Assembly (NCBI GenBank): GCA_964592645.1
Contig: CAZQFV010000036.1
Span: forward strand, 1-19,290
DNA from: CAZQFV01 sp964592645
GTDB lineage: Bacteria > Chloroflexota > Chloroflexia > DTKN01
Direction of reading: 5' to 3'
DNA length: 19,290 bases
Below the pieces are notes generated by a model, which was given only the letters and a program-made list of their open reading frames with translations, ran no database searches and had not been told where the DNA came from. Each line of letters opens with the position of its first letter. The first letter of the stretch is position 1. Of this stretch, positions 1 through 7,733 are shown piece after piece. Made by a program: the position numbers and the translations under genes.

Positions 1-66
1 CGCGCAATGCGCAACCGTCTGGTCCGTGAAAACGCTTTTCAGACACGCTCTGAGGAGGTGAGCTCC

Positions 67-678
67 ATGCTCGAACAGCTTCATTGGCTGGGCCACGACG
101 CCTTTCGGCTGGACGGCGATCCGGTCATCTACTTCGACCCCTATGAGCTCCAGGCCGGCATCCCGGCAGCCGGCCTGATCCTGATTACTCACGACCACTA
201 TGACCACTGCTCCCCGGACGACGTGGCCCGCATCCGCGGCGCGGGGACGGTGGTCGTGGCGCCGACCCCCTGCGCGGCCAAGCTCGGCGGGGCGGTGCGC
301 ACCGTCAAGGTCGGCGATACCCTGGAAGCGGCCGGCGTACAGATCGAGGTCGTGGCCGCCTACAACGTCAACAAGCGCTTCCACCCGCGCAGCCCGGACA
401 ATGTCGGCTATATCGTCACCGTCCACGGGACGCGCATCTATCACGCCGGCGATACCGATTTCATCCCCGAGATGGCCGGGTATCGCTGCGACATCGCCCT
501 GCTCCCGGTCAGCGGGACCTATGTGATGACCGCGGAGGAGGCGGCGCAGGCGGCGGCCGCCATTCGCCCCCAGATGGCCGTCCCTATGCACTATGGGGCG
601 ATCGTCGGTGGCCCCGGCGATGCCGAACGCTTCCAGAAACAGAGCCCGGTGCCGGTGCGCATCCTGGCCAAGGAGTAG
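67..678 (+). CDS. MBL-fold metal-dependent hydrolase (UlaG/UPF0173-like)
   Basis: A 203-residue single-domain metallo-beta-lactamase-fold hydrolase. The metal-binding signature HxHxDH is present as THDHYDH (H42, H44, D46, H47), followed by H126 and D129 in HAGDTD and H175 in PMHYG, so the full dinuclear metal site appears intact. The length and the WLGHDAF opening match the small UlaG/UPF0173-like branch, whose substrates are varied and often unknown; specificity cannot be read here. The start at 67 is preferred over an in-frame ATG at 7 because a strong ribosome binding site (GAGGAGGTG, 52-60) precedes it and the family begins close to this residue. It probably acts in the cytoplasm, since there is no signal peptide. 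No terminator is visible between it and the thioredoxin promoter. Family call is firm; substrate unknown. Confidence 0.9.
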   Translation: MLEQLHWLGHDAFRLDGDPVIYFDPYELQAGIPAAGLILITHDHYDHCSPDDVARIRGAGTVVVAPTPCAAKLGGAVRTVKVGDTLEAAGVQIEVVAAYNVNKRFHPRSPDNVGYIVTVHGTRIYHAGDTDFIPEMAGYRCDIALLPVSGTYVMTAEEAAQAAAAIRPQMAVPMHYGAIVGGPGDAERFQKQSPVPVRILAKE

Positions 679-721
679 CCGCCCCGTGCCCACAGGGAGC
701 CGACCCACCTGCCGCCCCTGT

Positions 722-749
722 TTGACAGGCCGCCTGTTTGTGGTAAAAT
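722..749 (+). promoter_or_regulatory. Sigma-70 type promoter of the thioredoxin gene
   Basis: A perfect -35 TTGACA (722-727) is followed after 16 bp by the -10 TAAAAT (744-749), itself preceded by TG in the extended -10 position (TGGTAAAAT). It lies about 50 bp upstream of the GTG start, and the inverted repeat at 748-764 begins on its last two bases. Confidence 0.75.
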
Positions 750-764
750 ACCCCTTGGGGGTAT
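748..764. promoter_or_regulatory. Perfect 7-bp inverted repeat overlapping the -10, CsoR/CstR-like operator
   Basis: ATACCCC-TTG-GGGGTAT is a perfect inverted repeat with 7-bp arms and a 3-bp centre. It begins on the last two bases of the thioredoxin -10 and covers the expected transcription start, so a protein bound here would block transcription. An A/T-flanked C-tract facing a G-tract is the known operator form of the CsoR/CstR family of copper or persulfide sensors. The regulator itself is not in the window, so the assignment is inference from the site alone. Confidence 0.5.
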
Positions 765-801
765 AGTGCCCCAATAAACCCTGAATCCTGGAGGTGACGC
801 T

Positions 802-1137
802 GTGACCGAGAAGTCGGGTCCGCTGCATGTAAGCGACAAGGAGTTCGAAGCGACAGTCCTGCAGGCCTCCCTGCCGGTGCTGGTGGATTTCTGGGCGCCG
901 TGGTGTGGCCCCTGCCGGATGGTGGCCCCGTTCTTGGAGGAGATGGCCCAGGAGTATGCCGGCCGGGCCATCGTGGCCAAGGTCAACACCGACGAGCACC
1001 AGGAGTGGGCGCAGCACTTTGGCATCCGCGGCATCCCCACCCTGCTCTTCTTCAAGGGGGGGCAAGAGGTCGACCGCATCATCGGCGCCGTGCCCAAGAA
1101 AGTCATCCAGAGCAAGCTGGACGCGCTCCTGTCGTGA
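802..1137 (+). CDS. trxA: Thioredoxin
   Basis: A 111-residue protein with one thioredoxin fold: the active site WCGPC (W34-C38) after DFWAP, and the conserved cis-proline in GIPT (P79). It reduces disulfides in cytoplasmic proteins and is recharged by thioredoxin reductase, which is not in the window. The start is the GTG at 802, supported by the ribosome binding site GGAGGTGA at 790-797. It is a single-gene unit with its own promoter and a strong terminator at 1147-1191. The CsoR/CstR-like inverted repeat over the promoter suggests control by metal or reactive sulfur species. The symbol is the generic one; which paralogue this is cannot be told. Confidence 0.95.
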   Translation: MTEKSGPLHVSDKEFEATVLQASLPVLVDFWAPWCGPCRMVAPFLEEMAQEYAGRAIVAKVNTDEHQEWAQHFGIRGIPTLLFFKGGQEVDRIIGAVPKKVIQSKLDALLS

Positions 1138-1146
1138 GGGCCCCGG

Positions 1147-1191
1147 ACAGCGCGCGGCCGCCGGAGAATCCAGCGGCCGCGCGCTGTTTTT
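1147..1191 (+). terminator. Intrinsic terminator after thioredoxin
   Basis: A 15-bp perfect GC-rich stem (arms 1147-1161 and 1173-1187) with an 11-nt loop runs into a TTTTT tract (1187-1191). The T tract is on the + side only, so it serves thioredoxin rather than the convergent fmt gene, which ends at 1204. Confidence 0.92.
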
Positions 1192-1203
1192 CCTGGGATT
1201 TGC

Positions 1204-2133
1204 TCACACCCCCAGGCACGTTTCCTCCAGCCCGTGTTGTCCGCAGCAGAACTCCGCGCCGCCCATGCGGCGCTTGCCCTCCAACTGCACCTCCTGCAGG
1301 AGGAGCGCGCCCTCCCCGGTTCCCACCAGGAGGTGGCGGCCGACCAGGGCCAGGGTGCCGGGCTCCAGGGCGGGCAAGTCCGGGACAACCTGCACCCGCC
1401 AAATGTGCAGCCGCCGGCCGCGCAGGAAGGTGTAGGCCCCCGGCCAGGGGTCGTAGGCGCGCGTCATGCGCTCGATGACGGTTGCCGGTTGTCGCCAGTC
1501 GATCCGCCCGTCTGCCCGCCGCAGCGGTCGGCAGTAGGTGGCCTGGGACTCGTCCTGCGGCTGCGGCGTGATCTCGCCGGCCAGCCAGCCCGCTAACGTG
1601 CGCCGCAGCAGCTCGGCCCCCAGGACGGCCAGGCGGGCGGTCAGCTCCCCCTGTCGCTCGTCGCCCGCGAGGGCGATCCTGTCCTGGGCGACGATGGCCC
1701 CCGTGTCCATGCCGGCGTCCATCCGCATGAGGGTGATCCCGGTCTCGGTGTCGCCGGCCAGGATCGCCGCTGCCACCGGGGCGGCGCCGCGATGGCGCGG
1801 CAGCAGCGAGGCGTGCAGGTTCAGGCAGCCCCGGGGCGGGATGGCCAATACCGTGGGGCGGAGGATCTCCCCGTAGGCCGCCACGACGATCAGTTCGGGG
1901 GCCAGTTCGCGTAGCTGCTCCACCACGGCGCCGCGCAGCCGTTCCGGCTGCCACACCGCCAGGCCCTGCTCCTGGGCATAGACCTTGACCGGGCCGGGGC
2001 GGGGCGCGCCCGAACGGCCGGCCGGCCGGTCCGGTTGCGTCACCACCGCGACCACGGCATGCCCCTCCTCCCGGAGGACCCGCAGGGGCGGCACGGCAAA
2101 GGCGGGCGTACCCATGTAGACAACGCGGGCCAT
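1204..2133 (-). CDS. fmt: Methionyl-tRNA formyltransferase
   Basis: A 309-residue enzyme that formylates Met-tRNA(fMet) with 10-formyl-tetrahydrofolate before translation initiation. The N-terminal catalytic domain shows the family start (VVYMGTPAFAVPPL) and the motif HASLLPRHRGAAPV. The catalytic triad fits N105, H107 and D143, the last in DAGMDTG. A C-terminal tRNA-binding domain fills about residues 200-309. Length is normal for the family. A longer reading from 2172 would add 13 residues without family support, so the ATG at 2133 was chosen. The partner gene def (peptide deformylase), often adjacent, is absent. It follows the DUF3467 gene by 28 bp and is probably cotranscribed with it. 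Confidence 0.96.
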   Translation of the reverse strand: MARVVYMGTPAFAVPPLRVLREEGHAVVAVVTQPDRPAGRSGAPRPGPVKVYAQEQGLAVWQPERLRGAVVEQLRELAPELIVVAAYGEILRPTVLAIPPRGCLNLHASLLPRHRGAAPVAAAILAGDTETGITLMRMDAGMDTGAIVAQDRIALAGDERQGELTARLAVLGAELLRRTLAGWLAGEITPQPQDESQATYCRPLRRADGRIDWRQPATVIERMTRAYDPWPGAYTFLRGRRLHIWRVQVVPDLPALEPGTLALVGRHLLVGTGEGALLLQEVQLEGKRRMGGAEFCCGQHGLEETCLGV

Positions 2134-2161
2134 CGCTCTGCTCCCGGCGGACGAACCGCCG

Positions 2162-2488
2162 TCAGCGGGCAAAGCCGATCGGCTTCTCCTCGTGAAAGCC
2201 CTGTTCCGGCGTGCGGATCTCGCCGAACTTGCCCTCGTAGGCGGCCAGGTTCTCGCCCAACGCCCGGTGCAGCAGCTTGGCGTTGATCGGGGTCATGACC
2301 ACCCGGGCATAGACCTTGGCCCGCGGCTGGTCCGGCATCTGCCGGATAAAGTCGATGACTACCTCCGATGGCGAGTGGCGGATGACGGCCAGGTTGGCGT
2401 AGGTCGCCTCCAGTTCGGGGGGGACCTCGACGTTCAGGCGGATCTGCTGAGGTTCTGCGAGGGGCTGCTGCGGCTGCTTGGGGGCCAT
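2162..2488 (-). CDS. DUF3467 domain protein
   Basis: A 108-residue protein. After a Pro/Gln-rich start (about residues 1-15) it has the DUF3467 pattern: IRLNVEVPPELEATYAN, then VVIDFIRQMP, then ARVVMTPINAKLLHRAL. The family is a small, widespread bacterial domain with no settled function. No signal peptide or membrane segment is seen, so it is probably cytoplasmic. The ATG at 2488 is chosen because GGAGGAGG stands just upstream; an in-frame reading from 2587 would run through hairpin sequence. Its stop is 28 bp before the fmt start, so the two likely share a transcript, and a role near translation initiation is possible but unproven. Confidence 0.85.
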   Translation of the reverse strand: MAPKQPQQPLAEPQQIRLNVEVPPELEATYANLAVIRHSPSEVVIDFIRQMPDQPRAKVYARVVMTPINAKLLHRALGENLAAYEGKFGEIRTPEQGFHEEKPIGFAR

Positions 2489-2546
2489 CTCTTTTCCTCC
2501 TCCGGCGGTGGACGTGTCGGCCGGCCCGCTATACGGTGGTGCATCG

Positions 2547-2605
2547 GGGGGCCTGGATAGGGTGTTCCTACCCAGGCCCCCATCCATCCGGGCCGTCAGG
2601 CCCGG
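2547..2605 (-). other. Two GC-rich hairpins downstream of the DUF11 gene
   Basis: Hairpin one pairs 2547-2556 with 2572-2581 (10 bp, with a further inner TAGG/CCTA pairing). Hairpin two pairs 2588-2594 with 2599-2605 (7 bp, four-base loop). Neither is followed by a T tract on the - strand, so if they end transcription of the large upstream gene they do so as U-poor terminators. They may instead protect the 3' end. Confidence 0.5.
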
Positions 2606-2632
2606 CTGCTGCCCGGTGCTTTTGCCCTGTCC

Positions 2633-5600
2633 CTACGGCCAGGACTTGAACACCAGCGGCAGGTAGATTTTGTAGGCGGTGCAGGGGCGGTCCGAGAGGC
2701 AGGTGCGTTCCTTGTCGTGGCGACTCTGGACCTCGGCCGAAGCGATGGCCACATCGTTTTCCAGGTAGCTCACCTGCGGCGGGATCGAACTGGCCACCTG
2801 CACCGAGAGCAGGATCTGCCCATGGGCCAGGGGCGGCAGGTTGCCCAGGCTCCAGCGACACACCCCGCCGGGGCAGGAGTTGCCGATCGGCGAAGGATTG
2901 GCGTAGGTAAAGGTCACGTATGGGTCGAGCGTGTTCGTGACCATAACGCTGTTGGCCGCGATCGTCGTGTTGGTGTAGCTGATCGTGTAGAGGATCGAGG
3001 CTCCTGGGTCTACCGGATCGGGGATGTCCTTGGTGCCGATCGCCAGGACCGGGCGGGAGATGTCGGTCCAGACGACGTTGCTCTCCCCGCCATAGACCTC
3101 GGTGCACCGGGCGGTGGCCCGGTTGCCGACCTTTACCAGGTCGGGCGGGAGCGGCTTGTCCACGCGCACCGTCACGCGGATCGTCTGGGTGGCGCTGATG
3201 CCCAGGGAGGCGAACGTCCAGCGGCTGTTGCCCGACGTCGGCGGCGGATCGGCCGAGACATAATCGACGTGGCTATCGTAGAACTCGTCCAACTGGACGT
3301 TGGTGGCCAGCAGGTCGCCCAGGTTGCGGAGGGTCAGCGTGTAGGTGATGAGCCCGCCGGGGGAGACGATGGAGGGGGTTGCCGACTTTTCTATGCTCAA
3401 GAACGGCGTGCGCACCCGGGTGTTCTCCCAGCGCTCCACCCTGCCGACCCGGTCTCCCCGTCCATCGATGGCGGCGTAGTTGGTCAGGGTGTTGTCGACC
3501 TGGTTGAAGGGCAAGTTGACCATAAAGTCTATGGTGATGTAGTAATCGTCGCTGTGGCCGTTTGCCGGCAGTGTGTCGAGGCCCCAGACAATGGTGCGTG
3601 TCGGGGTGTACCAACCGATGAGGTGGATATCCAGGTCGCTGACATCATAGTTCAGCAACTCGGTGTTGACGTCGTAGGTGTCGGTGATGCGCACCTGCGT
3701 GGCGCCAAAGGTATGGCTGGTGTTGCCAAACTCCAGCCGATAGTGCAGCGTTTCTCCTGGGTGAACCGGGTCAGGAGAGTCGCTCTTTTCCAGGCACACG
3801 CCGACGACGCGGATATAGGGCGCTTCCTTGGGGAGGGGGATGGGGTCGGGGTTGGGGCCAAAGGCGTTGTTGAACCATTTGTAGTGCCGGTCGTAGATGG
3901 GCGATCCGGGCTGGCTGGAGTAGTCGTCCAGGCGGATCGTCGCCGTGACCGCCGAGCAGGCCCGGATGCTCGAGCCGATCCTGGTGCTGTAGTAGAGGAG
4001 GACCGTCTCCTGGGGGTAGAGTTGGTCGATGACCCAGGTGACCAGCCCGGTGGCGCCGACAGGAGGCTTTTGGTTCAGTTTGACTTCGCATGTGCCTCCG
4101 GGTTCGGGCTCGCAGCCTACATGCGATTCCATGATGGATAGGCCGACGGGCAGGGTCTCGGTCACGACGAGATCAAAGGCCGGGCCCTGGCCGGTGTTCT
4201 TGATCTGCACCAGGTAGTTGACGGTATCCCCCACCTCAAAGTCGTACTGGGGCAGGTCCGTCCGGGTGTGCACCCAATAGTAGGGGTCGGCCAGCCAGGG
4301 TTGGTCGATCCACACCCAGGCATTCGGCAGGGAATTGGTGGGCAGGCAGCGGGTGGGCGAGCTGGGGTTGGAGGTCGTATGCCAGCACTCGTTGACCACG
4401 TTCTGCACGCCCGGCCGGCCCTGGAAATCGCCCTGGCCGTTGGCATAGGTGTACTGCCCCAGGCTGTTGCGCCCCGTCTGGTAGGCGCGGTAGACGATTT
4501 GGACGACCAGGGGCTGGGAACCGGCCAGGTTGTTGATGTCCAGCATGTTCCAATGGAGGATCCACCGCCCGTCGCCCTGGGCGGTGTTCCAGGGTTCGCC
4601 CAACGGCGTCCCGCCGACGATGTACATGGAACCGGTGATGTAGCGAAAGCCCTGCGGCATAAGGTCTTCAAACTGTGGCCTATACATCACCAGCCCCGGG
4701 TTGAGGGTCACCGACACGGTGTAAACGGCATAGTCGCCGATGTAAAGGTCGGCCGGCGGGTGGGGTGCGTGGACCTGTTTGGCGACCGTGTAGCCCCCGA
4801 AGACCGTGTCTTGGGCGGTATATTGGGGGCCGCGGTCCACGTAGACGCCCTCGTTCGTGACCGAGCCGGCGAAGGTGGAGTAGCGCGCCTGGGCGGTGGT
4901 GGTAAAGCTCTGCCCGGCGACCATGGTCACCGGGAGGGTGGCGGTGATGATGATCGTCTGCTCGGCCGGGTAGACGCCGATGGTCGGCAGCACGTCCCAG
5001 CGCAGGATGGTGGTGTTGCCGGGGCCGGCCTCGACATGGTCCGGCGCCGGGGAGGCCGATACGTAGGTCAGCCCCGCGCCCAGCGTGTCGGTCAGGGCCG
5101 TCTCGTAGGCCGGCGGGTGAATAGGCCACTCGTTGCGGTTGCGCAGGTGCAGCGTGAAGCGGACGCCGGTGCCGCCCTCGAATTGCCCCTCGGTGAAAGA
5201 GTGCTCGAACTGGGAGCCGGTGTCGGTCGGGGAGTTGCTGTGCAGGTCGGGGCGCAGGAACTGCGTGCAGTTGCCGGTGGCCTGGTTGCAGCTAAAGTCC
5301 TCCTTGACGAGGAAGGGGTCGTAGGGCTGGGGATCGGTGGCGGGGTTGTTCGACCAGCGCACCAAGACGCCGACGCGCAGCGTAGCGCCGTGGTATACCT
5401 CGCCGACGTGTCCGGGGATGAAGAATTGTTGTCGGGCTTGCCCCAGCACGGCGCAGCGGATCGAGGAGGGGCCGTTGTCGGTGTCCACGATGGAGTCGAT
5501 GTTCTGCCACTCCAACTGCGTATAGGGCCAGTAGGGTGTCGTCGTCGTGATGATGGGCAGGCCGATGTCGGGGGTGCAAGAGATCAGCCCCTTGTACTCC

Positions 5601-6787
5601 AGCCCGTCTTCCAGGTAGATGCGCAGGATCGGGTTGTAGATGATGATCCCCTGGGGGACGGTGACGGCCACGGTGCTGGTGACATACTCGCCGGCGACCG
5701 CCTGGTACTGGTTGTTGCCCGGGTAGGACTTGGAGTATTGGGATTTGCCGACCAGGATGTTGCGGACATAAGCCGTGGTGGTGCTCTCTGCCGCCGGCCT
5801 ATAGACCCGTTCCTGGGGGACCGCTCCCGGGGCAGAGGAGCGCAGCATCTGGCTTTGGTTCTGGATCGGCCCGTGGGCCACGTTTCCGGTGAGCGGCAGG
5901 CTGGCAAAGATCGTCGTCGTCAGCATGGCGCCGACGGTCAGGCTGGGGATGTTCCAGTAGACATAGCGTCCCACCTGGCTGGAGGGCGGTGCGCCCCGGT
6001 ACCCCTGGTAGGTGGTGCGCGTCGGCATGGTGTCGGTGATGCGCAGGTCGTAGGCCGTGCCCTGGAACACATCTTGGGCGTTGTACAGGGTCAGGGTCCA
6101 GGTGATGCGGTCGCCGGGGTCGAGCTCTTCGTACGGCGGTCTCGGGGGTAGCTGCTGAGTTTTGTAGAAGTTAAAGTTCCATGGCTGCACCAGGGTCACG
6201 GTCACGCTTGGCGCGCTGGCGCTCCCGCCGCTCCAGATGAGGCTGGCCGTGCTGATGGCCTGTCGATCGATGGAATAGATCTGATCCCAGTAGACGATGA
6301 CGCTGTATCGGACGCGGTAGACATAAGGGTTGCCCGTGGGGTTCATATCCGGCAGGTTGCCCCAGGTCAGGAGCGGGTGGCCGTCGCGCTCATTCGAGTT
6401 GAAGGTGCATCCGGGGCACGGCGGCGTGTCGCCGTTCTGGGGGATCGGCAGAGTCGCCGAACCGTCGATATAGTCCACGCGCAGGTAGTTGGGATGGTCG
6501 CCGAAGCTGTCCTGGAGGGTCACCTGGGTCAGGCTGGACCCCTGGGTGACGGTGAACTGGATGGTATAGGTCAGGACCTCGCCATAGGAAGCCTTGAGGT
6601 GGGGTGAAAAGTCCGAGGCCACGTAGCCCTTGATGGAGACGGCTTGGGTCTGCTGGGGCAGGATGGCTGCCGAGGAGCTGGGGATAGAGTTCGGCAACCC
6701 GCCGCCGGCCATGGCCAGGATCATCAACAGGGAGAGCAGAGAGCGCCAAACGCGCGGTCCTGTCAACAAGTGTTGAAGAGTTTTCAT
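2633..6787 (-). CDS. Large secreted DUF11-repeat surface protein with YLPLVFK tail
   Basis: A 1384-residue exported protein. It opens with a positively charged stretch and a hydrophobic segment (SLLSLLMILAMAGGG), a signal peptide with cleavage near residues 30-42. The rest is about nine DUF11-like beta-sandwich repeats of 100-150 residues. Each is marked by a variant of 'GD.v.YTl.v.N.g...a..v.itDtlP.gl.y', for example VGDTVNYLVQIKNTGQGP and GGLITYTLTLRNLGD. It ends with KIYLPLVFKSWP and has no LPxTG-type signal or C-terminal membrane anchor. DUF11 proteins are typically cell-surface or matrix components; adhesion or envelope structure is inferred. It is monocistronic with its own promoter (6843-6871). 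The start at 6787 has the ribosome binding site AAGGAGG. The ligand is unknown. Confidence 0.9.
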   Translation of the reverse strand: MKTLQHLLTGPRVWRSLLSLLMILAMAGGGLPNSIPSSSAAILPQQTQAVSIKGYVASDFSPHLKASYGEVLTYTIQFTVTQGSSLTQVTLQDSFGDHPNYLRVDYIDGSATLPIPQNGDTPPCPGCTFNSNERDGHPLLTWGNLPDMNPTGNPYVYRVRYSVIVYWDQIYSIDRQAISTASLIWSGGSASAPSVTVTLVQPWNFNFYKTQQLPPRPPYEELDPGDRITWTLTLYNAQDVFQGTAYDLRITDTMPTRTTYQGYRGAPPSSQVGRYVYWNIPSLTVGAMLTTTIFASLPLTGNVAHGPIQNQSQMLRSSAPGAVPQERVYRPAAESTTTAYVRNILVGKSQYSKSYPGNNQYQAVAGEYVTSTVAVTVPQGIIIYNPILRIYLEDGLEYKGLISCTPDIGLPIITTTTPYWPYTQLEWQNIDSIVDTDNGPSSIRCAVLGQARQQFFIPGHVGEVYHGATLRVGVLVRWSNNPATDPQPYDPFLVKEDFSCNQATGNCTQFLRPDLHSNSPTDTGSQFEHSFTEGQFEGGTGVRFTLHLRNRNEWPIHPPAYETALTDTLGAGLTYVSASPAPDHVEAGPGNTTILRWDVLPTIGVYPAEQTIIITATLPVTMVAGQSFTTTAQARYSTFAGSVTNEGVYVDRGPQYTAQDTVFGGYTVAKQVHAPHPPADLYIGDYAVYTVSVTLNPGLVMYRPQFEDLMPQGFRYITGSMYIVGGTPLGEPWNTAQGDGRWILHWNMLDINNLAGSQPLVVQIVYRAYQTGRNSLGQYTYANGQGDFQGRPGVQNVVNECWHTTSNPSSPTRCLPTNSLPNAWVWIDQPWLADPYYWVHTRTDLPQYDFEVGDTVNYLVQIKNTGQGPAFDLVVTETLPVGLSIMESHVGCEPEPGGTCEVKLNQKPPVGATGLVTWVIDQLYPQETVLLYYSTRIGSSIRACSAVTATIRLDDYSSQPGSPIYDRHYKWFNNAFGPNPDPIPLPKEAPYIRVVGVCLEKSDSPDPVHPGETLHYRLEFGNTSHTFGATQVRITDTYDVNTELLNYDVSDLDIHLIGWYTPTRTIVWGLDTLPANGHSDDYYITIDFMVNLPFNQVDNTLTNYAAIDGRGDRVGRVERWENTRVRTPFLSIEKSATPSIVSPGGLITYTLTLRNLGDLLATNVQLDEFYDSHVDYVSADPPPTSGNSRWTFASLGISATQTIRVTVRVDKPLPPDLVKVGNRATARCTEVYGGESNVVWTDISRPVLAIGTKDIPDPVDPGASILYTISYTNTTIAANSVMVTNTLDPYVTFTYANPSPIGNSCPGGVCRWSLGNLPPLAHGQILLSVQVASSIPPQVSYLENDVAIASAEVQSRHDKERTCLSDRPCTAYKIYLPLVFKSWP

Positions 6788-6842
6788 GGGAGCCTCCTTA
6801 GTTGTGCCGGTGCCAAGGGGATTCCTACAAGTTCGCTTTTCT

Positions 6843-6871
6843 ATTGTACCACAAGCATTTTGCGCTGTCCA
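6843..6871 (-). promoter_or_regulatory. Promoter of the DUF11 surface protein gene
   Basis: Reading the - strand, TGGACA (6866-6871; one mismatch to TTGACA) is followed after 17 bp by TACAAT (6843-6848) with an extended TGG in front. It lies 56 bp upstream of the start codon, in the gap between mutM and the large gene, so the large gene has a transcript of its own. Confidence 0.75.
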
Positions 6872-6895
6872 TAGGATAATAGTACCGGTTGGCGG

Positions 6896-7726
6896 TCACT
6901 TTTGGCAGACCGGGCAAAAGTGGCTGCTGCGCCCGGCGACCGTCTGCCGCTCGATGGGTGTGCCGCAGGAGAAGCAGGCCGCGCCGGCGCGGCCGTAGAC
7001 CTGCAGGCGCTCGGCGAAGCGCCCGGCCTCGTCGGCGCCAAAGAGGTAGATACCGTCGCCGAGGGTGGTGCCGTTGGCGGTGAGGGCTTCCAGCAGGACC
7101 TCCCGAATGGCGCGGTGCAGTTGGGCGATCTCCATGGCGGAGAGACCGCCGGCCGGCCGCCGGGGATGCAGGCGGGCGCGGAAGAGGGCCTCGTCGGCAT
7201 AGATGTTGCCCAGGCCGGCCAGGCTGCGCTGGTCCAACAGCACGGCCTTGAGCTGGGCCCGCCGCCGGGCCCCCAGGCGCGAGGCCAACACCTCGGGCGT
7301 GAAGTCGGCGGAGAGCGGCTCGGGCCCCAGGCGGCGGTGCAGCGCGGCGTACTCGTCGGCGGTGTAGAGGCGCAGCCGGCCGAACTTGCGCGGGTCCCGC
7401 AGGTGCAGGGCCCGACCGTCGTCCAGGTCGAGGACCGCATGGGTGTGCGGCAGCGGGTCCTCCACCGCCGGCCGCAGGTACAGCCGCCCGCTCATGCGCA
7501 GGTGCACGGTGAGGACCTCTCCCTCCTCCAACTGCAACAGGAGGAGCTTGGCCCGCCGGCCGACCGCCACGATGCGTCGGCCCCTCATCCGGTCGGCAAA
7601 CTCTTCCGAGGTCAGGGGCTCCACCAAGGGCGGATAGTCCAGCCCGCGCACCCGGACCACGCTGCGGCCGAGGAGGTCGGGGCGGAGGATGCGAGCGGTG
7701 GTCTCTACTTCGGGAAGTTCGGGCAT
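6896..7726 (-). CDS. mutM: Formamidopyrimidine-DNA glycosylase (Fpg/MutM)
   Basis: A 276-residue bifunctional DNA glycosylase/AP lyase that removes oxidised purines such as 8-oxoguanine. The N-terminus MPELPEVETTARIL supplies the catalytic Pro2 and Glu3 exposed after Met removal. K60 in GRRAKLLLL fits the conserved catalytic lysine, LAGLGNIYADE marks the helix-two-turn-helix, and the C-terminal zinc finger is CFSC...CPVC. Length is normal. The ATG at 7726 is fixed by the need for Pro-Glu after Met; the in-frame extension to 7870 is spurious. Its start lies 7 bp after the epimerase stop, so the two genes form one operon. No clear terminator follows. Confidence 0.97.
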   Translation of the reverse strand: MPELPEVETTARILRPDLLGRSVVRVRGLDYPPLVEPLTSEEFADRMRGRRIVAVGRRAKLLLLQLEEGEVLTVHLRMSGRLYLRPAVEDPLPHTHAVLDLDDGRALHLRDPRKFGRLRLYTADEYAALHRRLGPEPLSADFTPEVLASRLGARRRAQLKAVLLDQRSLAGLGNIYADEALFRARLHPRRPAGGLSAMEIAQLHRAIREVLLEALTANGTTLGDGIYLFGADEAGRFAERLQVYGRAGAACFSCGTPIERQTVAGRSSHFCPVCQK

Positions 7727-7733
7727 GGCTGCT

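Noticed and set aside
2717..6151. Long + strand open frames (474 and 627 residues) opposite the DUF11 gene
   Set aside because: They are shadows of the large - strand gene. Their composition is Val/Gly/Asp/Arg-rich without domains, and no ribosome binding site precedes them.
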